Shown piece after piece: positions 19,360-27,662 of a DNA stretch of 64,000 bases. How positions within the stretch are numbered: position 1 is the first letter of the stretch; every line of letters begins with the position of its first letter. Both the position numbers and the translations under genes were made by a program. The notes below the pieces were generated by a model. The model saw only the letters and a program-made list of their open reading frames with translations, was not told where the DNA came from and searched no databases. This stretch comes from Pseudoalteromonas rubra (GTDB taxonomy: Bacteria > Pseudomonadota > Gammaproteobacteria > Enterobacterales > Alteromonadaceae). The stretch spans positions 1,234,797-1,298,796 of the forward strand of contig NZ_AHCD03000035.1 in the NCBI RefSeq assembly GCF_000238295.3, written 5' to 3'.

Positions 19360-20646
19360 ATGAATTTAAAAAAGCTATTATTAGTTCCAATTTTAAGTAT
19401 GACGCTGGCACAACCCGTTTGGGCTGAGCGTGTCCAGCTGGACAAAGTAGTCGCAACGGTTAACGACGGTGTGGTACTGAAAAGTGAAGTGGACAAGATC
19501 CTTAACCGCGTGAAAGAACAAGCAGAGCAACAAAACACAGAGCTGCCATCAGATAAAGTACTGCGCATCCAGGCCATTGAAAAACTCATTGACCAGGTGT
19601 TGATGGAACAAATGGCCGCACGCATGGGCATGGAAATCTCTGATGCTCAGCTTGATCAGACACTGGCCAGCATGGCCAAAGATCAGGGCGGTAACATTGC
19701 CGATTTACGTATTTCAATCGAAGCCACGGGCGAAAGCTTTCAGGCCTACCGAGAAGAAATCCGTACTGAAATCATGGTTTCGCAAGTACAGCGCGCCGCA
19801 GTGGACCGCCGTATCTATATCAGCCCGCAGGAAATTGCTAATTTGCAACAAATTTTGGCACAACAAACTGGCCAGTCGGAAGAATATGATATCGGCCACA
19901 TCCTGATCAAAGTTGAAAGCAAAGCGAATCCGGAAGACATCGAAGACGCCCGTGAGCGTGCTGAAAAAGTCATTGAGTTTCTCAATGAGGGCCGCGAATT
20001 TAAGCGTATCGCCATCGCCTCATCCAGTGGTGCTAAAGCACTGGATGGTGGTCAGCTAGGCTGGATGGGCATCAATGAAATGCCCACCCTGTTTGCCGAA
20101 GCGGTAAAAGGCAAGAAAAAAGATGACATCATTGGTCCGCTGCGCTCTGGTGCCGGTTTCCATATTCTTAAAGTACAAGACATTCGCGGACGCCAGGTGG
20201 TTGAGCGGGTAGAAATGCGCTCTCGTCATATCCTGGTGAAGCCGTCTATCATCCTCAGCGAAGAAAAAGCACGTGATATGTTAGCAGGCTTTGTGACCGA
20301 TCTACGCAATGGCGATGCAGACTTTGCTGAACTGGCCAAAGAACACTCAGAAGATCCCGGTTCGGCGCTAAAAGGCGGTGAATATGACTGGACTGATCCG
20401 ACTACTTACGTGCCCGCGTTTCGTGATGCCTTAATGTCGCTGGAGCAAAATGAGATCAGTGAGCCATTCAGAAGTACCTTTGGCTGGCACATCGTTCAGT
20501 TGCTTGATAAGCGTGTTGCTGATAAAACAGAGCAAGCGAAAGCGAACCGTGCCCACCAACTTCTGTTTCGTCGTAAGTTTAAAGAAGAGAGCTTTAAGTG
20601 GATGCGTGAAATGCGCGAGCAGGCGCACATAGAAGTAATCGACTAA
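19360..20646 (+). CDS. surA: Periplasmic chaperone/peptidyl-prolyl isomerase SurA
   Basis: A 428-residue protein with a signal peptide (about 1-22, ending PVWAE), the SurA N-terminal helical chaperone domain and two parvulin (PpiC) domains. The first parvulin begins near 'YDIGHILIKV' and the second near 'MRSRHILVKPS'. It escorts unfolded outer-membrane proteins, including LptD encoded just upstream, across the periplasm. Length equals the family standard (428 in E. coli). It lies 14 bp after lptD and 13 bp before pdxA. Confidence 0.95.
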   Translation: MNLKKLLLVPILSMTLAQPVWAERVQLDKVVATVNDGVVLKSEVDKILNRVKEQAEQQNTELPSDKVLRIQAIEKLIDQVLMEQMAARMGMEISDAQLDQTLASMAKDQGGNIADLRISIEATGESFQAYREEIRTEIMVSQVQRAAVDRRIYISPQEIANLQQILAQQTGQSEEYDIGHILIKVESKANPEDIEDARERAEKVIEFLNEGREFKRIAIASSSGAKALDGGQLGWMGINEMPTLFAEAVKGKKKDDIIGPLRSGAGFHILKVQDIRGRQVVERVEMRSRHILVKPSIILSEEKARDMLAGFVTDLRNGDADFAELAKEHSEDPGSALKGGEYDWTDPTTYVPAFRDALMSLEQNEISEPFRSTFGWHIVQLLDKRVADKTEQAKANRAHQLLFRRKFKEESFKWMREMREQAHIEVID

Positions 20647-20659
20647 TAGAAGAACTAAG

Positions 20660-21652
20660 ATGAGTTTAAGAATCGCAATCACCCCCGGCGAGCCGGCAGG
20701 GATAGGGCCTGATTTGGTCATCAAACTTGCACAACACGACTGGCCAGCACAGCTGGTCGCGGTTGTGGATAAAGACATCATGCTACAGCGTGCCAGGGAG
20801 CTAAATACGACCATTAAGCTCATCCCGTTTGACCCTAATGCACCAGCCGTAGCTGCACCGCCTGGCAGTATTTATTACCTTCAGGTAGACCGCGGCTGTG
20901 ACGTTACCGCAGGTGAGCTGAACGAGCGCAACGGTCAATATGTCTTGGATACCTTACGTATCGCCTCTGAAAAAAATATGGACGGCACATTCGATGCCGT
21001 TGTAACAGGGCCCGTACACAAAGGAATTATTAATCGTGCAGGCATTTCCTTCAGTGGTCACACGGAATATTTTGCACAGCAGTCCAATACGCCTGATGTA
21101 GTGATGATGCTTGCCACCGAAGGACTGAGAGTGGCGCTGGTGACAACCCATATTCCGCTGGCTTACGTATCTAAAGCCATTACCCATGAACGACTCACGA
21201 AAGTGGCACATATTCTTTATCAGGACTTGCAAACCAAGTTTGGGATTGAGCAGCCAAATGTATTGGTATGCGGGCTAAACCCACATGCTGGTGAAGGTGG
21301 TCATCTGGGCAATGAAGAGATTGATACCATAGAGCCGGTGTTGGCCGAGCTCAATGCGCAGGGCATGCATTTTGTTGGCCCGCTCCCTGCAGACACGCTA
21401 TTTCAGGCGAAATATCTCGAAAATACCGATGCCGTATTGGCAATGTATCACGATCAGGGCTTACCTGTGTTAAAATACAAAGGATTTGGCAATTCGGTAA
21501 ATATTACACTCGGATTGCCCTTCATCCGCACTTCTGTTGATCATGGCACGGCACTCGATCTTGCCGCCAGTGGCAACGCAGAAGTCGGTAGTTTCGAATT
21601 AGCGATCCGCGAAGCAATTAAGCTCGCCACCGAGAAAACACAGAGTTCATGA
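20660..21652 (+). CDS. pdxA: 4-hydroxythreonine-4-phosphate dehydrogenase
   Basis: A 330-residue enzyme of pyridoxal 5'-phosphate synthesis, oxidising 4-phosphohydroxy-threonine with NAD(P)+. Family features include 'TPGEPAGIGPDL' at the N-terminus, 'TGPVHKG.I..AG..F.GHTE' and the metal-site region 'MYHDQGLPVLKY'. The protein is the usual length. It sits in the conserved surA-pdxA-rsmA order, and its stop codon overlaps the rsmA start by 4 bp, indicating translational coupling. Confidence 0.95.
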   Translation: MSLRIAITPGEPAGIGPDLVIKLAQHDWPAQLVAVVDKDIMLQRARELNTTIKLIPFDPNAPAVAAPPGSIYYLQVDRGCDVTAGELNERNGQYVLDTLRIASEKNMDGTFDAVVTGPVHKGIINRAGISFSGHTEYFAQQSNTPDVVMMLATEGLRVALVTTHIPLAYVSKAITHERLTKVAHILYQDLQTKFGIEQPNVLVCGLNPHAGEGGHLGNEEIDTIEPVLAELNAQGMHFVGPLPADTLFQAKYLENTDAVLAMYHDQGLPVLKYKGFGNSVNITLGLPFIRTSVDHGTALDLAASGNAEVGSFELAIREAIKLATEKTQSS

Positions 21653-22455
21653 CAGATAAAGTACATTTGGGCCACCGAGCCCGTAAACGCTTCGGCCAAA
21701 ACTTCCTTAACGACAGCAACATTATCGATAAGATTGTGACGGCCATCGATCCTAAGCCCACAGACAATCTGGTAGAGATAGGTCCAGGCTTAGGCGCCAT
21801 CACTGAGCCCGTGGTAGAGCTGAGTGACCAGCTAACTGTTGTGGAACTGGATCGCGATCTGGCAGAACGCCTGATCCATCACCCATTTATGGGACCTAAG
21901 CTCACGGTACATCAGGGCGACGCCATGAAGTTTGACTTTTCTACGCTGCTGAAAGGCGACGAAAAGCTCAAGATTTTTGGTAACCTGCCCTATAATGTCT
22001 CTACACCACTGCTGTTTCATTTATTTGAATTTGCAGATCAGGTTGAGCACATGCATTTCATGCTGCAAAAAGAAGTGGTAAATCGTATGGTTGCCGGACC
22101 GGGCAGTAAAGCCTATGGCCGCCTGAGTGTCATGACACAATATTATTGTCATGCTATTCCGGTGATCCAGGTGCCTCCTACGTGCTTTAAACCAGCACCT
22201 AAAGTTGACTCTGCGGTTGTAAGGTTGATCCCCAAAGACGCGCAACAACGCAGTGCTAAGAGCACCAAAGTGCTTAACACTGTGTGTCTTGAAGCCTTTA
22301 ATCAAAGACGTAAAACATTGCGCAACAGTTTATCGAACCTGATGACTGCCGAGCAACTGAGTGACCTTGGGATCGACCCAGGTTTACGTGCCGAAAATAT
22401 TTCCCTTTCGCAATTTATTGAGATAGCAAACTGGATCTATGACAACAAAGAGTGA
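21649..22455 (+). CDS. rsmA: 16S rRNA A1518/A1519 dimethyltransferase
   Basis: A 268-residue KsgA/RsmA methyltransferase that dimethylates two adjacent adenines near the 3' end of 16S rRNA late in 30S assembly. The SAM-binding motif 'EIGPGLGAIT' and the catalytic 'GNLPYNVS' are both present, and the C-terminal helical domain is complete. It overlaps pdxA (4 bp) and apaG (17 bp). Confidence 0.95.
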   Translation: MTDKVHLGHRARKRFGQNFLNDSNIIDKIVTAIDPKPTDNLVEIGPGLGAITEPVVELSDQLTVVELDRDLAERLIHHPFMGPKLTVHQGDAMKFDFSTLLKGDEKLKIFGNLPYNVSTPLLFHLFEFADQVEHMHFMLQKEVVNRMVAGPGSKAYGRLSVMTQYYCHAIPVIQVPPTCFKPAPKVDSAVVRLIPKDAQQRSAKSTKVLNTVCLEAFNQRRKTLRNSLSNLMTAEQLSDLGIDPGLRAENISLSQFIEIANWIYDNKE

Positions 22456-22828
22456 GATCGGCTCACCGATCAAAGTATCTGTAGAAGCCTTCTATGTTGA
22501 AGGCCAATCTCAGCCAGAAAAAGACAAATATGTCTTTGCCTACACCATCACCATTAAAAATCACAGCTTGTGCAATGCCAAGCTGGAAAGCCGCTATTGG
22601 CTGATCACCGACGCCAACGGTAAAGAAACCGAAGTCGAAGGTGATGGCGTCGTCGGTGAACAACCGACGATCCGTCCGGGAGAAAGCTACCAATACACCA
22701 GCGGTGCAGTGTTAGATACGCCTGTTGGCACAATGGAAGGCTACTATGTGATGCGCAATGAATTTGGCACTGAATTTCGCGCACCAATCCAGGTATTCAG
22801 ACTGAGCCGTCCGGATATCCTGCACTAA
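22439..22828 (+). CDS. apaG: ApaG domain protein (Co2+/Mg2+ efflux-associated)
   Basis: A 129-residue single-domain ApaG protein with an immunoglobulin/fibronectin-III-like fold. Conserved segments include 'AYTITIKNHS', 'LESRYWLITDANG', 'GVVGEQPTIRPGESYQYTSG' and 'GTMEGYY'. The biochemical role is unresolved; in Salmonella it is linked to Co2+ resistance. It starts inside the end of rsmA and shares its stop-codon adenine with the apaH start. Confidence 0.93.
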   Translation: MTTKSEIGSPIKVSVEAFYVEGQSQPEKDKYVFAYTITIKNHSLCNAKLESRYWLITDANGKETEVEGDGVVGEQPTIRPGESYQYTSGAVLDTPVGTMEGYYVMRNEFGTEFRAPIQVFRLSRPDILH

Positions 22829-23625
22829 TGGCCAACTATGTGGTCGGTGATCTGCAAGGCTGCTTTGCACCGTTAAAGCAGCTGTTGCAGGAAGTGGCCT
22901 TCAACCCAGCCCGTGACCATCTTTATCTGGTCGGCGATATTGTGGCCCGGGGTCCGGATTCACTCGGCTGTCTCGACTTTGTGTTTCGCCATCAGGATTG
23001 CGTCACTATCACCCTCGGCAATCACGATTTGCACCTTATCTGTAATGTATTGCTTGGCAAAACGCCCAACCCTAAAGATAAGCTCGACGCCCTATACCAG
23101 CACCCCCAATTACCAGATTACCTGACCTTTTTGCGCCGTCAGCCACTGTGTGTGTATCTTGATAACTATCGCACCTTTATTTCTCATGCCGGAATTCACC
23201 CTGATTGGGAGATTGAACAAGCCCTGTCATTGGGTCGCTGGGCGCAACAAAAATATCAGGGCGATGAGGCCGGCCAATTTCTGCCCGCGATGTACGGTAA
23301 AGAGCCTCATCTGCTACTTGATGCAGACGAACAAAGCCGATTTAATACCATAGTCAATGTCTTTACCCGGATGCGCTTCCTGACTTCGCAGTGGCATCTC
23401 GATTTTGACAATAAAGGCACGCTCGATGATGCCGGTGAATTACGTCCCTGGTTTACGCATCCGCGTTTCCAAAACGATGCTAACCGTTACCTTTTTGGGC
23501 ACTGGGCAGCCTTGCAAGGGATCACAAAAGTCCCCAATGTCACTGCTTTAGATACAGGTTGTGTATGGGGAGGACCGATGACCCTGCTTGATTTAGACGC
23601 AAATGAGCAAATTTCGAGCAATTAA
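22828..23625 (+). CDS. apaH: Symmetrical bis(5'-nucleosyl)-tetraphosphatase
   Basis: A 265-residue metallophosphatase that hydrolyses Ap4A to two ADP; it can also remove Np4 caps from RNA. The metal-binding motifs GDLQG, GDIVARGPDSL, GNHD and 'SHAG.HP' are in order. It is the last gene of the lptD operon. A chemoreceptor with its own promoter follows after 113 bp. Confidence 0.95.
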   Translation: MANYVVGDLQGCFAPLKQLLQEVAFNPARDHLYLVGDIVARGPDSLGCLDFVFRHQDCVTITLGNHDLHLICNVLLGKTPNPKDKLDALYQHPQLPDYLTFLRRQPLCVYLDNYRTFISHAGIHPDWEIEQALSLGRWAQQKYQGDEAGQFLPAMYGKEPHLLLDADEQSRFNTIVNVFTRMRFLTSQWHLDFDNKGTLDDAGELRPWFTHPRFQNDANRYLFGHWAALQGITKVPNVTALDTGCVWGGPMTLLDLDANEQISSN

Positions 23626-23678
23626 CTGTTTCTCAGCCGATTTTACTGAATTTTGAATTCACATCTGCTATAAAATAC

Positions 23679-23705
23679 TTAACTATCGCGCAATAAATCC
23701 GATAA
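23679..23705 (+). promoter_or_regulatory. Candidate sigma-28 (FliA) promoter of the chemoreceptor
   Basis: TTAA (23679-23682), 15 nt, then TCCGATAA (23698-23705) closely follows the flagellar sigma-28 layout TAAA-N15-GCCGATAA. It lies 33 bp before the chemoreceptor ATG, which is the expected class of target. Two mismatches to the consensus keep this tentative. Confidence 0.45.
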
Positions 23706-23738
23706 GCATTCATTCAGCTTTAATTTGATGGTACCCGT

Positions 23739-25754
23739 ATGAATTTGACTGTAAGCCAACGTATCTGGGGTGGTTTTATTATAATCACTCTACTCCTGTT
23801 GATGATCGGAGGAAACTCGCTGCTAAGGATCGCCAATATAGATAATTCCACAAGACTGGTTAATTCGCTTTCATTGCCCGCTCTGGACAGCAGTGCTGCG
23901 TTACAAATTGAGTTCACTCAAATGAGTAAGCTCGCCCAGGGGAGTTACTTTACGCAATCACCCGATGAACTGAACTCGCTTAAGGCAAAATTCAATGAGC
24001 GTCAGCAAGCGTTCAATAAAACCTTTTCTGAGTTAGGTGCTGTGGTTGATCAAGACCCGGGTCTGGCACAAAGCAAACGCCAGGTCGAATCGAGCTTTAA
24101 CCAATTCTCGACCTCTGTGCAGGACTTGTTGAGTAACAAGGCCCGCGAGCTCATGTTGGTAAAGACACTGAAACAACAACTGGAAGACACAGAAATGGCC
24201 GCCGAGGATGCCACTACAGTGGTACTAGATATCCTTGATCTAGACGGCTTACAGGATAATGACAGTCGCGCCTATCAGGCAGCAACAAAATTAGAAAACC
24301 TGTTTAGTTCTGCAGTGACAACCAGTACAGATATGATGACCATCAAAGAGCGCAACACGCTGGACATCGTTGACAAGGAGCAAGCCTATGTATTGGAGGA
24401 GCTGGAACGCAACATGTCTTTAATGACAGCGACAGTGGCTCAGCTCGACAGCACATTGGTAGACGACTTACAGCAATACTACGATGACCTGTTGACTCAG
24501 CTAAAGGGCGCTAATGGCATTTCCAGCAATGTAGGTCAGCTAATCGCGGCACGACAAACAACCCGCACAGAATTAGACACCGCAGAAGCGACCACCAATA
24601 CCGCACTGAAACAGCTTGGTGAACTGGTTGCACAATCAAAGCAACTGGCGTTTGATATTCAGGATGAAGTACGCGCAGACGTTACCTCTGCAAATATGTG
24701 GACCTGGGTTGGGATGATCATGGCTGCTTTGCTGGCAATTGTCATCGCTTACCTCACTGTCAGTCGTATCACTAAACCATTGTCTGAAGTTAATCGCGTC
24801 TTAAATATCGTCGCACGTGGCGACATGACCCAGACACTGGATGACTCAGCAAAAGATGAGTTTGGTGAGCTGGCGCGCAGCTGCAACAGCCTCATTGCCA
24901 GTTTGCGCGAATTGATCACGGGTATCGTATCCCGCTCAACTCAGCTCGCTGCAGCCTCAGAAGAGACCTCAGCCATTACCATTGAGTCGAGCCAGGCGAT
25001 TAAGAGTCAGCAATCTCAGGTTGAGCAAGCCGCCACTGCAACCACAGAGATGAGCAGCACAGCCCATGGTGTAAGCAACAGTGCCCATCAGGCGTTGCAG
25101 GAAATCAAGAATGCCGATAAAGAGGCCGAGCGCGTTAAGGGTATTTCTCAGGATAACAAACACACCATTGAACAGCTGGCTCATGAAGTCGAAGCGGTGT
25201 CCGAAGTAATCAACAAGCTACATCAGGACAGCTCAGCGATTGGCGGTATCCTGGATGTGATCCGCGGTATTGCAGAACAAACTAACCTGCTTGCACTGAA
25301 TGCCGCCATCGAAGCGGCGCGTGCCGGTGAACAGGGTCGTGGATTTGCGGTAGTTGCCGACGAAGTCCGTTCCCTGGCCAGCAAAACACAGGAATCGACA
25401 CAAGAAATCCAGGCGATGATCGAGTCGTTGCAAAGCGGTGCAGAAGAAGCCGTCAGCGCGATGTCGAAAGGCCAGCAACAGGCTGAATCCTGTGTCCATC
25501 AAAGCGATGTGGCCAATGAAGCACTTAATTCAATCACGGATGCCGTGTCTCGTGCACATGACGTGAGTGAAGAAATTGCCAACGCGGCTAATGAACAGCA
25601 ACAAGTCTCTCAGGAGATCAGTGAACGTCTTGAATCCATTGTGACCATCGCCGAACAAACGGCTGAAGGCGCGAACCAGACCTCTATTTCAAGCTCAGAA
25701 GTGGCCAAGCTAGCCGAAGAGCTGAGACAGTCTGTTGACCAGTTCAGAGTCTGA
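23739..25754 (+). CDS. Methyl-accepting chemotaxis protein
   Basis: A 671-residue transmembrane chemoreceptor. TM1 is at about 11-31, a long helical periplasmic sensor region follows (about 32-320), and TM2 is at about 323-345. A HAMP domain comes next and then the signalling coiled coil with the invariant hairpin tip 'EQTNLLALNAAIEAARAGEQ'. The sensor domain looks like a long helical-bundle type (acidic, leucine-rich), ligand unknown. No CheB/CheR-binding pentapeptide is seen at the C-terminus (ends QFRV). It is a single-gene unit with its own candidate sigma-28 promoter and strong terminator. Confidence 0.94.
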   Translation: MNLTVSQRIWGGFIIITLLLLMIGGNSLLRIANIDNSTRLVNSLSLPALDSSAALQIEFTQMSKLAQGSYFTQSPDELNSLKAKFNERQQAFNKTFSELGAVVDQDPGLAQSKRQVESSFNQFSTSVQDLLSNKARELMLVKTLKQQLEDTEMAAEDATTVVLDILDLDGLQDNDSRAYQAATKLENLFSSAVTTSTDMMTIKERNTLDIVDKEQAYVLEELERNMSLMTATVAQLDSTLVDDLQQYYDDLLTQLKGANGISSNVGQLIAARQTTRTELDTAEATTNTALKQLGELVAQSKQLAFDIQDEVRADVTSANMWTWVGMIMAALLAIVIAYLTVSRITKPLSEVNRVLNIVARGDMTQTLDDSAKDEFGELARSCNSLIASLRELITGIVSRSTQLAAASEETSAITIESSQAIKSQQSQVEQAATATTEMSSTAHGVSNSAHQALQEIKNADKEAERVKGISQDNKHTIEQLAHEVEAVSEVINKLHQDSSAIGGILDVIRGIAEQTNLLALNAAIEAARAGEQGRGFAVVADEVRSLASKTQESTQEIQAMIESLQSGAEEAVSAMSKGQQQAESCVHQSDVANEALNSITDAVSRAHDVSEEIANAANEQQQVSQEISERLESIVTIAEQTAEGANQTSISSSEVAKLAEELRQSVDQFRV

Positions 25755-25774
25755 TAACCCGAGATAGTCAAAGT

Positions 25775-25808
25775 AAAAGGCCCGCTCAATGAGCGGGCCT
25801 TTGTTTTT
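25775..25808 (+). terminator. Strong intrinsic terminator after the chemoreceptor
   Basis: A perfect 12-bp stem AAAGGCCCGCTC / GAGCGGGCCTTT with a 3-nt loop is followed by GTTTTTA, about 20 bp after the stop codon. Confidence 0.92.
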
Positions 25809-25952
25809 AACGCGGACATCATACCAATTTAGATCCTCAGTATGGCCACTCACTGATGCTTTTAAGTCTGTCAGTAACAAGCGATCACTTTTGATGCTTG
25901 AGATGAATAGCTCTTCCTCATTGAAGTCCCCGCCACCACAGTCGCCACTACC
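25809..25952. other. Intergenic, no gene seen
   Basis: Between the chemoreceptor terminator and the heptamer repeat there is only non-coding sequence, without recognisable motifs. The whole intergenic space (25755-26062) measures 308 bp. Confidence 0.4.
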
Positions 25953-26001
25953 GGTATCTGGTATCTGGTATCTGGTATCTGGTATCTGGTATCTGGTATC
26001 T
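25953..26001 (+). repeat. Seven tandem copies of heptamer GGTATCT
   Basis: Seven perfect head-to-tail copies of GGTATCT occupy 49 bp, ending 61 bp before the start codon of the first tandem lipoprotein gene. This is the longest perfect simple repeat noticed in the window. Such tracts change copy number by slipped-strand mispairing. Because it is upstream of the coding region, a copy change would alter promoter spacing rather than the reading frame. Confidence 0.9.
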
Positions 26002-26062
26002 ACAGTTGTAATTTAAGGGACAATCCTGCAAACTGATGCGGTTTTTAATGGAGTAAAAAATA

Positions 26063-26815
26063 ATGAAAAAAACACTCTCTCTTATCGCTTTATCAACTTT
26101 ACTTGGTGGCTGCTACTCCAGCCCTGAATCTCTAAACAGTATGGCGCGCTTTCATAGTCCCGAAGTGAATAAAGCCCCATTTAAGCTCAGTATGTCGCTA
26201 GGCACCGATACTTCCAATGTGGTTGCGTTGAACGCAAACCATGAAGTGACTGAAGATTCACATTTGCGCGCTGCTGCAGAACTGTCTTTGGGTCACGGCT
26301 TCGAGTTTGGCTGGGCAGCCGGCGGAGAAGGCAAGTATAGCCTCAAATACCAGTTCTATGGCAAAGGCCGCGAGGAGGCCAGTAGCGGCGATATCTCTCT
26401 TGCTATGAGTATTGGTTATGTCAGTGGCGATGACTCCGGGGTAGAAGCTGGCAACTTTGTCGGCTTTCAGGAGTATAATAAGTCCCATTGGGAATTTGAT
26501 AAAAACGCCATTGATGTGGCACTGATCAGTGGCTATCGACTCACCCCCGACCTCTTAGTATATGGCAGCGTGTTTTATCAGGATGGCGAGATTGATGGTC
26601 GCTATTACATCAAAGACCCTAGCCTCTGCACAACCGGGTGCAAAACGGATCCCATCAACAGTGACGGTAAAAACTATGGCGTCAGTGTCGCACTGGAATA
26701 TGCTTTCACACGCAACGTATTTGGTACGCTTGAAGCAACCTTGCACCAGGCAGACTGGTTTGACAGAACCAAGTCTGAATCTTCTGCAAACTTGAATGTA
26801 GGCTATCGGTTTTAA
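26063..26815 (+). CDS. Lipoprotein, paralogue A of a tandem pair
   Basis: A 250-residue predicted lipoprotein (lipobox LLGGC, Cys17) of unknown family. The mature part has alternating hydrophobic/polar strands, motifs 'ARFHSPEV', 'LSLGHGFEFGW', 'SLKYQFYGKGREEASSGDIS', 'LISGYRLTPDLLVYGSVFYQ', and ends in an aromatic 'VGYRF' tail, suggesting a small outer-membrane beta-barrel or beta-sandwich. A CTTGCKT-type cysteine pair may form a disulfide. The next gene is a clear paralogue 9 bp downstream, so the pair arose by tandem duplication and is co-transcribed. A heptamer repeat tract lies upstream and might modulate expression. Confidence 0.8.
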   Translation: MKKTLSLIALSTLLGGCYSSPESLNSMARFHSPEVNKAPFKLSMSLGTDTSNVVALNANHEVTEDSHLRAAAELSLGHGFEFGWAAGGEGKYSLKYQFYGKGREEASSGDISLAMSIGYVSGDDSGVEAGNFVGFQEYNKSHWEFDKNAIDVALISGYRLTPDLLVYGSVFYQDGEIDGRYYIKDPSLCTTGCKTDPINSDGKNYGVSVALEYAFTRNVFGTLEATLHQADWFDRTKSESSANLNVGYRF

Positions 26816-26824
26816 CAACACAGT

Positions 26825-27604
26825 ATGAAAAAAATAACCCCCTCAATTGCGCTCATTGCCAGCGCGTTGCTAAGTGCCTGTTCTACACCACCCGCAGTAC
26901 ACTCTCATCTGGCACGCTTTGATGCGCCAGAGGTTGCTAATACACCACTTATCATCAACTATAAGCTTGGAACAAACAAAACCAATGTGATACCCAGAGA
27001 CACAGGTGAACCAATCCATGACGAAGAAGACCTATACCTTGGGGCTGATATCACCCTAAGTCACGGATTTGAATTCAATGCTGAGGTCAGCCCATCGTCT
27101 CCGACATTCGGTTACGGCCTGAAATACCAACTGTCAGGGGAATCGCGCGAAGAGGCCAAACCTGGCAATATCTCTCATGCGATTTCAGTGGCTTACCATG
27201 CCTCGGGGAATGGCGAAGGAAACGATGACCAGGGCAACCATTACTCACAGAGTTTAGCCCTCTACGATATTGCCTGGATCAGTGGATATCGACTGACGCC
27301 ACAATGGCTGTTGTATGGCAGCTTGTTTTACCAACGCGGCAACCTGGAAGTCAGTTACAACCCGGATGACCATCGCAGTCACTGTCAGCAGAACTGCCTG
27401 AGCGGTACCCTGTACGAACAAACCAGCAGCAATTATGGACTAAGCCTGAGTACCGAGTATCAGCCATTTCAGTATGTCTTTGTGACGCTCGAAGGCACTT
27501 ATCTGCATGCCGACTGGTACAACCGGGACGAAAGCGAACTGGCGCTCAACGCTGCAGTAACCATACAATTTACCCCTGAAGAAGTATTAAAGGGGCTTTT
27601 TTAA
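26825..27604 (+). CDS. Lipoprotein, paralogue B of a tandem pair
   Basis: A 259-residue predicted lipoprotein (lipobox LLSAC, Cys19) aligning along its length with the preceding gene product: 'ARFDAPEV', 'LSHGFEF', 'GLKYQLSGESREEAKPGNIS', 'WISGYRLTPQWLLYGSLFYQ', and 'HADWYNRDESE' matching 'QADWFDRTKSE'. It also keeps a cysteine pair (CQQNC). It differs mainly in the loops and C-terminus, as expected for surface-exposed diversification. Function is unknown. A bidirectional terminator follows immediately. Confidence 0.8.
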   Translation: MKKITPSIALIASALLSACSTPPAVHSHLARFDAPEVANTPLIINYKLGTNKTNVIPRDTGEPIHDEEDLYLGADITLSHGFEFNAEVSPSSPTFGYGLKYQLSGESREEAKPGNISHAISVAYHASGNGEGNDDQGNHYSQSLALYDIAWISGYRLTPQWLLYGSLFYQRGNLEVSYNPDDHRSHCQQNCLSGTLYEQTSSNYGLSLSTEYQPFQYVFVTLEGTYLHADWYNRDESELALNAAVTIQFTPEEVLKGLF

Positions 27605-27610
27605 GCCACA

Positions 27611-27644
27611 AAAAAGCCGTTTAAGTTTCCTTAAACGGCTTTTT
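27611..27644. terminator. Bidirectional terminator between the lipoprotein pair and tkt
   Basis: A 15-bp perfect stem (AAAAAGCCGTTTAAG with its complement) around a 4-nt loop gives T-tracts on both strands. It serves the convergent lipoprotein and transketolase genes. Confidence 0.93.
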
Positions 27645-27662
27645 CAATGCTAGCGTTTGAGC

